In this document: piece by piece, positions 8,722 through 17,426 of the stretch | How the letters are laid out: each line of letters starts with the position of its first letter | Numbering within the stretch: the first letter of the stretch is position 1 | Assembly: GCF_000745975.1 (NCBI RefSeq) | Contig: NZ_JQKJ01000020.1 | Location: 29,386-93,385, forward strand | From: Desulfobacter vibrioformis DSM 8776 | Lineage (GTDB): Bacteria > Desulfobacterota > Desulfobacteria > Desulfobacterales > Desulfobacteraceae | DNA length: 64,000 nucleotides | Reading direction: 5' to 3' | Program-made: the position numbers and the translations under genes | The notes under the pieces: model-generated | Told to the model about the DNA's origin: nothing | The model's input: the letters and a program-made list of their open reading frames with translations, nothing else | The model's database searches: none

Positions 8722-10158
8722 TTAGCTCAGATAAAGACGATCAAGAAGATCGAATAGTTTTTCTCTGGCATCTTCAAACGCTTTGAGCTTTTCACGTGCG
8801 GCAGTGATATTTTTCTGGTTATAGAGCGAAACAATTTGTTTGGCCGTATCATGTACTGCTTTATGGGGGGCCTTAATATCCTTGAATAACTGTGTTTTTG
8901 TGAAATCTCCCTGGGCCGATTCATACCACTTGCCCAGCATACAGTCATGATGCCCGGTCACCTCGTCTGCCTGCATCTTTTTGCGGCCTGCCAGCACAGC
9001 TTCGAGATTGATTTTCCAATTCAGATGTGCCGTTTTTACATCCCCGATGTCAAACAGGGCCGGTTCAACTTGGACATGGGTCATGGATTGTGCCATGGCA
9101 CGCACCAGATCATTTAGTACATGGGAGTATTCCCCCACTTCAATACAGCGGTTGGTAATCTGATCTGTGGTATCCCGGACTTTGATAATGTCGTTAACCA
9201 CTTCCTGATTGACCTGGGAGGCTTGGGAAATATTGGTGCTGATTTCCTGCATTCCCATTGACGCCTGGGAAATATTGGTGGAAATTTCACTGCTCGCAAC
9301 CGCCTGCTGTTCAACTGCAGTTGCAACGGTTTCCACCAGACGACTTACCGTGGAAATGGTTTCTGATATGGTACCGATGATCGCCACGACCTGTGAGGTT
9401 GTCGATTGAATGCTGCTGATCTGCATTTTGATATCATCGGTGGATTCTCCGGTCTGTTTAGCCAATTCCTTAATTTCATTGGCTACCACAGCAAACCCCT
9501 TCCCGGCTTCCCCGGCTCTGGCTGCCTCAATGGTGGCGTTGAGCGCAAGCAGATTGGTTTGACTGGATATATCCTCAATGGCTGTGGTTACTTTGCCAAT
9601 CTTCTGGGCAGCAAGGCCTAACGCTTCAACACTTTGCGAAGCGCATTTGGCTTTTTCCACAGCCTCGGAACTTGCCTTTCGAACCTGGCTCGTATTCTCA
9701 GCAATTTCGTTGATGGTCGAGGTCATTTCCTCCGAGGCGGCCGCAACAACGGAAACATTGGTGTTTGATTCTTCCATGGCAGCAGCCACAGCGTTCATAT
9801 TAAAACTCATTTCCTCTGCAGCCACAGATACGGTTTCTGTCAATTTGTAAAGCCCCATGGCCCCGTTGGTCAACTGCTCAGACGCGTTATTCATAGCCTT
9901 GGAAGTTGCGTCAAGGGTGGAAATATTACCACCGGCCAAGCGGAATATGTTGCTCCAGCCCTGTCTCATTTTTTCAATCAGAGACGTCGCACGGTCTTCT
10001 TTATCATCCGGTGAAACAGTTACGCCTGCTTTTAAATCTCCCTTTGATATTGTCTCAATTCTGTTAATAAGATCAGAGGGCGCTTGTCGAGATTTTAAGA
10101 AAAAATACAAAGTACTACCAGAGCAGCAAATCAATAAGATCAACAAAAAAATAGTCAT
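8722..10158 (-). CDS. Methyl-accepting chemotaxis protein with C-terminal CZB domain
   Basis: A 478-residue chemoreceptor with one N-terminal membrane segment and almost no extracytoplasmic part. It has a complete signalling hairpin around [31 protein letters not shown]. The C-terminal ~100 residues form a chemoreceptor zinc-binding (CZB) domain with its conserved HxxxxxxC-like core [12 protein letters not shown], the HLNWK start and HKAVH. CZB domains sense zinc and in some bacteria hypochlorous acid through the Cys. ATG 10158 is preferred over the upstream TTG at 10191 because AAGGGA lies at a suitable distance. With no periplasmic sensor it probably reads cytoplasmic signals. Confidence 0.9.
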   Translation of the reverse strand: MTIFLLILLICCSGSTLYFFLKSRQAPSDLINRIETISKGDLKAGVTVSPDDKEDRATSLIEKMRQGWSNIFRLAGGNISTLDATSKAMNNASEQLTNGAMGLYKLTETVSVAAEEMSFNMNAVAAAMEESNTNVSVVAAASEEMTSTINEIAENTSQVRKASSEAVEKAKCASQSVEALGLAAQKIGKVTTAIEDISSQTNLLALNATIEAARAGEAGKGFAVVANEIKELAKQTGESTDDIKMQISSIQSTTSQVVAIIGTISETISTVSRLVETVATAVEQQAVASSEISTNISQASMGMQEISTNISQASQVNQEVVNDIIKVRDTTDQITNRCIEVGEYSHVLNDLVRAMAQSMTHVQVEPALFDIGDVKTAHLNWKINLEAVLAGRKKMQADEVTGHHDCMLGKWYESAQGDFTKTQLFKDIKAPHKAVHDTAKQIVSLYNQKNITAAREKLKAFEDAREKLFDLLDRLYLS

Positions 10159-10726
10159 GGTTGTAATTGTTCCCTTAAGCTTTAAATGCAATTCGTATTC
10201 GATTCAATTTCACCCAGTATTATGCTTATTCAAGACACGATAATACCCGCAATGTCGAATGTCAATTTGATAGGGATCGGAAGACGCTTTTTGCCCCCTT
10301 CTCCCCAAAAAACGGTTTATAGTGGTGGAAAATCCGGAACCCCCTGTATCCCCCCCATGGGCCGCAAGCCCACGACGAACAATGAAACGAACGCCACCAA
10401 CCATGCGGGGCTAAAATGAGCGCAATCTTCATGGCTTGATTTGTGGATGGCAAGGCCGAGGATTGATGTCCAGAAAAGGGTGGCAAGCTCTCCCGGATCA
10501 TCCTGTTTTGCAGGGTACTCCGGACACCATACCTATTCACAGGCCCTGCTGTTCTTAAAATTCATCATCAGGAATAGATCGTGATTTTCAACACCTTGAT
10601 GGTATGCGCTTGCCTTGGGCGTGCGGGGCTGATAAACATCAAAATTATGTACTGTTGTTTGTGGCAGGCGGACCCTGCAATCGAAAAAAGACCAGGGGCG
10701 ACCAAGGCCGTTTACGAGAATGCAAT
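10159..10726. other. Intergenic region between divergent MCP and BTAD-regulator genes
   Basis: About 570 bases separating two divergent genes. Apart from the possible regulator remnant at 10317-10532 I see no convincing gene, RNA or clear promoter. The G-rich/C-rich patch around 10350-10365 has no obvious pairing partner. Confidence 0.5.
10317..10532 (-). pseudogene. Possible remnant of a TetR-type regulator C-terminus
   Basis: On the minus strand an open stretch of about 70 codons ends in TAA at 10317-10319. It reads ...DDPGELATLFWTSILGLAIH..., then SPAWLVAFVSLFV and a short tail. The alternation LATLFW-ILGLAIHKSS and the final W-L-F helix resemble the last two helices of TetR-family ligand domains. 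The frame is closed upstream by an in-frame TAG at 10533-10535, and no DNA-binding half is present. I therefore read it as a decayed fragment. The resemblance is by eye only and could be chance. Confidence 0.25.
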
Positions 10727-13700
10727 ATGGATATCCTGGAATCAAAACTGGTTACGCCCCACCTGGGCAATGTGCTGCAACGGCCGCGGTTGACCCGGAA
10801 ACTGGAAAACCTTGAAGGAAAGCGACTGATCCTGATCACCGCAGGGGCCGGATACGGTAAAACTACAATGACTGCCCAGGCCCTGGCAGATCCGTCTTCC
10901 CGGGACCGGGCCCTGGTCTGGTATCGCCTGGATCAGTTTGACCGGGACATCACCACCTTTACCAGGCACCTGATCCGGGGACTGGAAAAAAATTACCCCG
11001 GCATTGAGGATGCGCTTTTCGAAAACGGGTATGGTGCCGGTTTCACAGGTGAGCCCGAGGCCCGGCTCCTGGGACTTGTCAAGGCACTGGAATCAAGAAC
11101 GGACAAAGAACTTTTCATTGTTCTGGATGATTACCACCTTTTGGGCTTTCCCGAAAAAAATGAAGCCCCCGGCTTTTTGGATATTCATTGGTGCATGGAA
11201 TTTCTTCTGAAGCGGCTGCCGGGCCATGTCCGGTTTGTCCTCATGTCGCGAACCGATCCGCCCTTAAAGTTATCTAACCTGCGGGTACGGCAGCAGATCC
11301 TGGAAATCCATGAATCCGATCTGGTGTTCTCCCCGGATGAGACCGCCGCCCTTTTTTCCCGGATACATAACCAGGTCCCCGAGACAAAACTCTTGTCAGC
11401 CCTTTATAATCAGACAGGCGGCTGGGCCGCCGGTCTGATCCTGTTTGGTGCAGCCCTTGAAAAGCAGGGCAGCGCCTTGCCCTGCCCGGGAGCCACGGAT
11501 CCCTGCATGTCCAAATATCATCTGTTTGATTTCCTGGAAGAAAACCTGTTCGAAACCCAGCCCCCGGACATGCAGGCGTTCATGGCCAGGGTTTCCCTCA
11601 TGGATACCATGGAAACGACCGTGTGTGATTGCCTTTTCAACCGTAAAGATTCCAAAAACCGTTTTGACCGGATGATGGCTGCACATCTCATGGTGTTCCC
11701 CATGGACGAAGATAAAACCGTTTTTCATTACCACCACCTGTTCCGTGATTTTCTTTTAAAAAAGCTTTATCAAACCCATACAGAATCTGAGATCAAACAA
11801 TTTCACCTGGACATTGCCGGTCTTATGGAGGCCCGGCAAAATGCCATGGCCCTGGTCCATTACATAGAAGCCCAGGCCTATGATGAGGCGGTTCGTTTTA
11901 TGACGGCCTTTGAACTGGAATTCCTGGTCCAGGGAAAAATCAGGTTTGTCCGGACCTGCCTTGAAAAAATTCCTAAACAGATCATTGCGGCAAACCCCAG
12001 CCTGCTGTTCATGGAGGCCAAGCAATACTCCTATTTCGGCCAGCCGGATAAATCCATTGCCTGCCTCACTGCGGCCTGCCGGATCCTCAGGCAGGCCAAC
12101 CCGGATGCATATGTGGCCAAATGCCTGGTGGACTTGGGGGCCCAATATTATTACACCGGGCATATTCCGGAAGCCAGGGAACTGATGCGCCAGGTCCTGG
12201 ATGAGGCCAGGGCGGATCCAGTCACCTACATCCTGGCGGTTACGTATTTGTCTTTTTTTTGTGCCGTACTCGGGGACTTATACGATGCACAGACGTATGA
12301 GTGCCAGGCCAGGGCTGTTATCGAAAATTTCCCTGAATTTGAAAAAACCGCAGCCCTTGCCGCCATGGATATCTCAAGGGCCTATATCCTTTATATCCGG
12401 GGGGATTTCGAGAACGCCATGGAAATAAACCTGAATCTGATTTCCCGGTGCAAGTCGAAAGGGCTGGAAGCGTTTCTGCCCCTGGCCTATTACCATGCAT
12501 CTGCCACGGATTGCCTGCTGGGAAACTATGAAACCGGATTGGCCTTTGCTCAAAAAGGGATCAGGGCGGCAGAAAAAATCCATTTGCGGGACAGCCAGAA
12601 CGGCTGGCTTTTTCTTTCACGGGCTGAAAATCATCTGGGCCTGGGACAGCTGGATGCAGCCCGGGCCCATGCAGGCACAGCGTTTAAAATCTTCCGGCAG
12701 CCCGGAAACCGCTGGGGCATGGCCAATGCCCTGGACCTTATGGCTAAAATCAGCCTGGCTGCGGACAATATTGCCGAGGCCCGTTCACAGGTCACCCGGG
12801 CCTTAAGCATTATCAAGGGATATGGCCTTCCCATGAGTGAGGCCATTATTTCCATCACCCATGCCCGGATACTGGCGGCGTGCAACGCGTTTGAAGATGC
12901 CGGGGCCTGTCTGTCCCGGGCCATAAAGCACCTGAGGCCGGCACCCTGGCATCTGTGCTCGGCCTGGCTCCTGGGTGCCCGGTGCTGCCATGCCCTGGGC
13001 CAAAAAGAGGCGGCCTGGCGCCATTTTCAAAAAGGGCTTGCCATTGCCAGGAAGAAACAGTTTGACCGGCTTGTACAGGCAGAGGCCGGCGGGCTGGTTC
13101 AGGCCATGGCTGAATTCAGGCCCGGGACAATCTTTTCATCCTATCTTGACGCCCTTGGAGCCCGGCCCGAACCTGCCCCGGCCCGGCAGGGGCTGCAAAT
13201 CCGGGTGCTGGGCCGGTTCCGGGTATCTGTGGAAGGCCGGGAGATTGAACACGGCCAATGGCCAGGTGCCAAACCGCTTATCTTATTTCAATACCTGGCC
13301 GTGCATCAGTCCCGGGGATTTATTCCCAAGGATGTGCTGGTGGAGATGCTCTGGCCGGACCAGAACCCGGATAAAACAGGCAAACGCTTCAACACCGCCA
13401 TGAGCCAGTTGCGCAAACTTCTGGAACCGGATCTGCCGCCGCGTTCTCCATCCGCATATATCCATCGCAAAAATGACCATTACACCCTCTCTTTAGGCCC
13501 CGGGGGAAGTCTGGATCTGGCAAAATTCCGGACAATGGCTGAAAAAGCCCTGGGAATGGAAAAAATAAAGCCCAGGGCCGCCTTTGACCTTGGCAGCAAA
13601 GCAGAACAGCTTTACACAGGCCCGTTACTTAAGGACGGGCCATACCAGGACTGGTGTATCCGGCTCCGGGATGACACCAGAAATCTTTATTGCAGGCTCT

Positions 13701-13945
13701 GCCGCATGCTGACCGTGTTGTGCCGGGAGATGAAAGATACGGATTCAGGTATTATGTATGCACAACATTTTCTCAAAGCAGACCCCTTTGATGAATCCAT
13801 GTACCGGCAACTGATCTGTTTTTTCCTGTCGGGCGGACAATATGGTCTTGCCAATCAAGCGTTTCTGGAGTGCCGGAAAAGAATGGAAGAGATGGAGTGT
13901 CCCTTGGGCCCGCAGACCCTGGATTTGATGAAAAATATCCCATAA
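10727..13945 (+). CDS. Large STAND-TPR-BTAD transcriptional regulator
   Basis: A 1072-residue cytoplasmic regulator. The N-terminal MalT/STAND-like ATPase has the P-loop TAGAGYGKTTM (about residues 38-48) and Walker B FIVLDDYHLL. About 450 residues of TPR-like helical repeats follow. The C-terminus has an OmpR-type winged helix (from about residue 822, IRVLGRFRVSVEGREI) joined to a bacterial transcriptional activation domain (BTAD). It lacks the LuxR HTH of true MalT; the DNA-binding part resembles SARP regulators, which sense through the STAND/TPR region and bind direct repeats. ATG 10727 was chosen over 10604 because homology-like sequence begins at MDILESKLVTPHL. It precedes the dsrP-like gene by 166 bp. 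Confidence 0.88.
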   Translation: MDILESKLVTPHLGNVLQRPRLTRKLENLEGKRLILITAGAGYGKTTMTAQALADPSSRDRALVWYRLDQFDRDITTFTRHLIRGLEKNYPGIEDALFENGYGAGFTGEPEARLLGLVKALESRTDKELFIVLDDYHLLGFPEKNEAPGFLDIHWCMEFLLKRLPGHVRFVLMSRTDPPLKLSNLRVRQQILEIHESDLVFSPDETAALFSRIHNQVPETKLLSALYNQTGGWAAGLILFGAALEKQGSALPCPGATDPCMSKYHLFDFLEENLFETQPPDMQAFMARVSLMDTMETTVCDCLFNRKDSKNRFDRMMAAHLMVFPMDEDKTVFHYHHLFRDFLLKKLYQTHTESEIKQFHLDIAGLMEARQNAMALVHYIEAQAYDEAVRFMTAFELEFLVQGKIRFVRTCLEKIPKQIIAANPSLLFMEAKQYSYFGQPDKSIACLTAACRILRQANPDAYVAKCLVDLGAQYYYTGHIPEARELMRQVLDEARADPVTYILAVTYLSFFCAVLGDLYDAQTYECQARAVIENFPEFEKTAALAAMDISRAYILYIRGDFENAMEINLNLISRCKSKGLEAFLPLAYYHASATDCLLGNYETGLAFAQKGIRAAEKIHLRDSQNGWLFLSRAENHLGLGQLDAARAHAGTAFKIFRQPGNRWGMANALDLMAKISLAADNIAEARSQVTRALSIIKGYGLPMSEAIISITHARILAACNAFEDAGACLSRAIKHLRPAPWHLCSAWLLGARCCHALGQKEAAWRHFQKGLAIARKKQFDRLVQAEAGGLVQAMAEFRPGTIFSSYLDALGARPEPAPARQGLQIRVLGRFRVSVEGREIEHGQWPGAKPLILFQYLAVHQSRGFIPKDVLVEMLWPDQNPDKTGKRFNTAMSQLRKLLEPDLPPRSPSAYIHRKNDHYTLSLGPGGSLDLAKFRTMAEKALGMEKIKPRAAFDLGSKAEQLYTGPLLKDGPYQDWCIRLRDDTRNLYCRLCRMLTVLCREMKDTDSGIMYAQHFLKADPFDESMYRQLICFFLSGGQYGLANQAFLECRKRMEEMECPLGPQTLDLMKNIP

Positions 13946-14031
13946 ATTTAATTAAATTTGATATGCACCCTGCCCTGCCGGATAAACGGTCAAAACCGTG
14001 GCTTCTTCTATAAAACAAAATTTTCGCCCTG

Positions 14032-14064
14032 ATTTAGACAAAATTTAGACAGCCCCTGTATAGA
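14032..14064 (+). promoter_or_regulatory. 11-bp-period direct repeat beside a -10-like box (putative BTAD/SARP operator)
   Basis: The nonamer ATTTAGACA occurs twice (14032-14040 and 14043-14051) with an 11-bp period. Seven bases later lies TATAGA (14059-14064), a plausible -10 box, and no good -35 box is present. SARP/BTAD regulators are known to bind direct repeats with an 11-bp period just upstream of the -10. The neighbouring upstream gene encodes a BTAD protein, so this is a good candidate operator for the dsrP-like gene. Binding is inferred. Confidence 0.5.
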
Positions 14065-14111
14065 GATGACAGTTGAACCCTGGTATGAATTTTTTTTGAA
14101 AGGAATTATCC

Positions 14112-15278
14112 ATGATTGAACTGGCATTAAAGGGGAACCGGAACTACTGGATATGGATGGGCGGGCTTGTAACCGTCATGGCCATGGGCGGCATGTTTTA
14201 CCTGGACCAGCTGACCCACGGCCTGATGGTCACAGGCCAGAGCCGGGATGTGTCCTGGGGATTTTATACGGCGCAGATGACCTTTCTGGTGGGAGTGGCG
14301 GCCGGCGGCATCATGCTGGTGCTTCCCTATTACCTCCATGATTACAAAACATTCGGCAAAATTACGATCCTGGGGGAATTTCTGGCTGTGGCGTCCATTG
14401 TCATGTGCCTGTCATACCTGCTTGTCCACCTGGGACAGCCCATGCGGGCATTGAACATTTTTCTTTATCCCACACCCTGGTCCATGCTTTTCTGGGACGG
14501 CAATGTATTGTCCGGTTACCTTTTGCTCAATATCATCATTGGCTGGAAGGTGCTGGAGGCTGAAAAAAACGGGGTGGCCCCTGCAAAATGGATTAAGCCG
14601 CTGATCTACCTTTCCATCCCCATGGCAGTGTCCATCCATACCATGACCGCATTTATCTATTGCGGTCTTCCCGGCAGGGGATTCTGGCTTACAGCGATCC
14701 TTGCCCCGCGGTTTCTGGCATCTGCCTTTGCCTCGGGCCCTGCCCTGCTCATTCTGCTCAGCCTGGTGATCCGGCAGATCAGTGATTTTGATCCGGGGAA
14801 AAAGGCAGTCCAGTCCCTGGCTGTCATCGCTGCCTACGCCCTGGTGGTCAATCTTTTTTTCATGATTTGTGAGGTCTTTGTGGTGTTTTATTCAAATATC
14901 CCGTCCCATAAGGCCCATTTTATTTACCTGTATGCCGGGCTTTACGGCAAAACAGGCCTGGTGACCTGGATGTGGTCGTCGGTGGCGCTCATGGTAACGG
15001 CGGCATGTATCCTGTTGATGCCCGCCTTAAGGAAAAATGAAATCACCCTGGCTGTTGCCTGTGCGGCCCTGTTTGCAGGCACCTGGATAGATAAGGGGAT
15101 GGGAATGGTTTCAGGGGGATTTGTGCCTTCACCCCTGCACCATGTCACGGAATACAGTCCAAGCCTTCATGAACTGGCGATTTCCGCCGGGATCACGGCC
15201 CTGGGCCTGTTTGTTCTGACCGTACTGTATAAAATAGTTATCAGTGTCAAGGTGTATAATCAAAGCGGCAGAGTCTGA
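14112..15278 (+). CDS. DsrP/NrfD-family integral membrane quinone-interacting subunit, orphan
   Basis: A 388-residue polytopic inner-membrane protein (about ten hydrophobic segments) of the NrfD/PsrC family. It most closely recalls DsrP of the DsrMKJOP complex: segments such as SRDVSWGFYTAQMTFLVGVA, LPYYLHDYKTFGKITILGEF and LASAFASGPALLILL are typical. In that complex DsrP exchanges electrons with menaquinone. Here no dsrMKJO partner genes (cytochrome, Fe-S, HdrD-like) are adjacent: a regulator lies upstream and a convergent gene downstream. It is either a standalone paralogue or works with subunits encoded elsewhere. The start ATG 14112 has AAAGGAATT upstream. Confidence 0.85.
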   Translation: MIELALKGNRNYWIWMGGLVTVMAMGGMFYLDQLTHGLMVTGQSRDVSWGFYTAQMTFLVGVAAGGIMLVLPYYLHDYKTFGKITILGEFLAVASIVMCLSYLLVHLGQPMRALNIFLYPTPWSMLFWDGNVLSGYLLLNIIIGWKVLEAEKNGVAPAKWIKPLIYLSIPMAVSIHTMTAFIYCGLPGRGFWLTAILAPRFLASAFASGPALLILLSLVIRQISDFDPGKKAVQSLAVIAAYALVVNLFFMICEVFVVFYSNIPSHKAHFIYLYAGLYGKTGLVTWMWSSVALMVTAACILLMPALRKNEITLAVACAALFAGTWIDKGMGMVSGGFVPSPLHHVTEYSPSLHELAISAGITALGLFVLTVLYKIVISVKVYNQSGRV

Positions 15279-15283
15279 TGGTA

Positions 15284-15312
15284 ACCGGGCCCGGCAAGGG
15301 CCCGGTCTGTTT
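15284..15312. terminator. Terminator hairpin between convergent genes
   Basis: A perfect GC-rich stem, ACCGGGCCC (15284-15292) with GGGCCCGGT (15298-15306), and a GGCAA loop, followed by a short T-rich stretch on the plus strand. It separates the convergent dsrP-like and phosphofructokinase genes and probably serves the plus strand. Confidence 0.7.
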
Positions 15313-15313
15313 C

Positions 15314-17401
15314 CTAGGATTCCAGGGCATTGAGCTGAAGCGTTAAAGGCCGGTCCTCTTCCACCTGTTTGGAAAACCCGATGGGCCCTGGATTTCTGAA
15401 CCGGTCAGGACATTCACAGGCCGCCACCCACTCCTCCCTGACTGCCTTGAACACCTTAAAGGCATTGGATTCCAGGTCAACAATGCTTTTTTCCATAACC
15501 AGTTCCAGGCGCCCTTTGCGTTCCTCAAGGTGCATGAGCCGGGCAATGGGGATACCGGCCGGCTGCCACTGGTGAAAGTCCTTTTCTAAATTGATAATGG
15601 CCGCCATCTGGCCTGTGGCACCGCCTGCAATCAGATGAAAGGCTGTAAGCCCTAAATTGTAGGCATAACAACAGTCAAAGTAGGTTGGATCGCTGCCCCG
15701 GCCGTCATACCCGTAAAAATGGGTCTGGATTTTAAATTCAGCCTGGGACTTCCTAAATATATTCACAAGGACCTGCGGTGTCTCTTCTTCCGCATCCAGC
15801 ATACCCGCATTAACCAGGGCAAGCTTCAGGGTTTTAAGGGAGATGATATCCGGCTTGACCAGCACATATTTATCCTGGGGGTTTTTAAACAATGCCGGGG
15901 CAAACAAATCCGAATCCATGCCCGCACTGTCCATGAGCGAAACATAGTCATCCCGGAGAATACCAACCTTGTAGCGCCCCTGCTCCCGAAGCACGTCCAG
16001 ATACTCTTTGACCATGTCCATGATGATCTTCTCGGTTTTGACCTGGGAGAACTGGAAATTGCCGTGAAGATCCCTTTCCACCAGAAGCCCTTCCCTGAAA
16101 AACGACGGCAGCTGGTTGAACAGCTCATCATCCCGGATATTCCATATGGGAAACCGGCCCTTGTCCATCATGCCCTGGGAGATCCTGCGCAGATAATCCA
16201 GTTTTTCGTTCAGGGTGGGAAATGACCTGTGGAAATCCAGGTCATGGATTCTATTATAATCTGCAATGATTTTATTGAGTTTTGTGATGAACACCTGGAT
16301 TTCATTAATAAATTCAAGAATGCCTTCGGGGATGATCATTAACCCGTAATTTTTGCCGAATGCAGCCCGCCGGACAATAATGTCACAGATCACCCGGGAC
16401 AGATGGCGCAGGGTAATCCCATAGGCGTTATAATCCATCTGCCCGTCCTGCTCCAGGCCCTTGGACATACGCTCCTGGTCCACATAGTCTGCCAGCTCCT
16501 CACCGATCAAGGCTATATTCACATGGGTCTGAAGTGCTGTCTCCAGCGTAAGGTGGCTTGCCACCCGGCCCATGACCTTGCACACATGCCAGTATTTAAT
16601 GTCCGAGCTTCCGTCATTGGCCAGGTTGGAAATATTTTGTGCAAAGGCCCGGGCCGCAGAATGAAATCCAAAGGAGATGGCGCACAACACCTTGCCGTCT
16701 TCTGTTTTTACCTGGATATCGCCGTCAATGGTTTTGGGAACCCCGATGACTTTTATCCCTGAGGATTTAAAATGCTGGGCCAGAAAGGCGGCATTGGTAT
16801 TGGAATCATCCCCGCCGATGATCACCAGTGCATCCAGATTCAATCCCTTGCATACTGTCAGGGCCTTTTCCATTTTGCTGCCGGAATCAATTTTGGTCCG
16901 TCCGGTTTTAATCATGTCAAAACCGCCCATGTTCCGGTGGGTGTCCACCAGTCCCGGGGTAATCTCAATGTACCGGTTTTCAAGCAGCCCTTCAGGCCCT
17001 TTAATGAACCCGAACATCTTTGACGCGCTGTTGAAACGTTTCATCTCATCAAAAAGACCTGCGATCACATTGTGCCCGCCCGGAGCCGGGCCCCCGGAAA
17101 AAACAACGCCGATATTCCTTGGCTTTGAAAATCCCGCCTTTGCATTTTCATCGGGAGCAGGATCTGTAATCACCTGCTGTACCCGGTTGTTGATAATTCC
17201 GGGCAGCATACGTTCCGCCTCGGTATCTTTCAAAAAACGGTATTCATGCAATGTCTCAAGAGATGTATGTGATGCATTGAAAATATCTATTTTTCCAGGA
17301 GAAAACCGCCTTCGTGCCAGGGTTTCCCTGCTGTCCTCATTCATAATTTGAAATGCTTGCGCCGTCACGCCGGGGGGGATCTTCAGGGTGTTGTCTTCCA
17401 T
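15314..17401 (-). CDS. Pyrophosphate-type 6-phosphofructokinase
   Basis: A 695-residue cytoplasmic enzyme, the long form of the phosphofructokinase family. The nucleotide/PPi site begins GVVFSGGPAPGGHNV. The diagnostic GGDDSNTNA and PKTIDGD motifs (Asp-Asp and Lys in place of the ATP-type residues) point to PPi as phosphoryl donor, making the fructose 6-phosphate/fructose 1,6-bisphosphate step reversible. Later GFHSAARAFAQ and MGRVASHL fit the substrate site. ATG 17401 is chosen over ATG 17530 because CTGGAG lies just upstream and the longer form would overlap the preceding GGDEF gene. It is 25 bp downstream of that gene in the same direction. Confidence 0.92.
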   Translation of the reverse strand: MEDNTLKIPPGVTAQAFQIMNEDSRETLARRRFSPGKIDIFNASHTSLETLHEYRFLKDTEAERMLPGIINNRVQQVITDPAPDENAKAGFSKPRNIGVVFSGGPAPGGHNVIAGLFDEMKRFNSASKMFGFIKGPEGLLENRYIEITPGLVDTHRNMGGFDMIKTGRTKIDSGSKMEKALTVCKGLNLDALVIIGGDDSNTNAAFLAQHFKSSGIKVIGVPKTIDGDIQVKTEDGKVLCAISFGFHSAARAFAQNISNLANDGSSDIKYWHVCKVMGRVASHLTLETALQTHVNIALIGEELADYVDQERMSKGLEQDGQMDYNAYGITLRHLSRVICDIIVRRAAFGKNYGLMIIPEGILEFINEIQVFITKLNKIIADYNRIHDLDFHRSFPTLNEKLDYLRRISQGMMDKGRFPIWNIRDDELFNQLPSFFREGLLVERDLHGNFQFSQVKTEKIIMDMVKEYLDVLREQGRYKVGILRDDYVSLMDSAGMDSDLFAPALFKNPQDKYVLVKPDIISLKTLKLALVNAGMLDAEEETPQVLVNIFRKSQAEFKIQTHFYGYDGRGSDPTYFDCCYAYNLGLTAFHLIAGGATGQMAAIINLEKDFHQWQPAGIPIARLMHLEERKGRLELVMEKSIVDLESNAFKVFKAVREEWVAACECPDRFRNPGPIGFSKQVEEDRPLTLQLNALES

Positions 17402-17426
17402 TATTACTCCAGAATATTTTTTTAAC

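Noticed and set aside
7202..10158. Plus-strand open frames opposite the GGDEF and MCP genes
   Set aside because: They are shadows of strongly coding minus-strand genes with complete domain motifs.
10604..10726. 41-residue N-terminal extension of the BTAD regulator
   Set aside because: The extension is not family-like and the conserved STAND start MDILESKL begins at ATG 10727.
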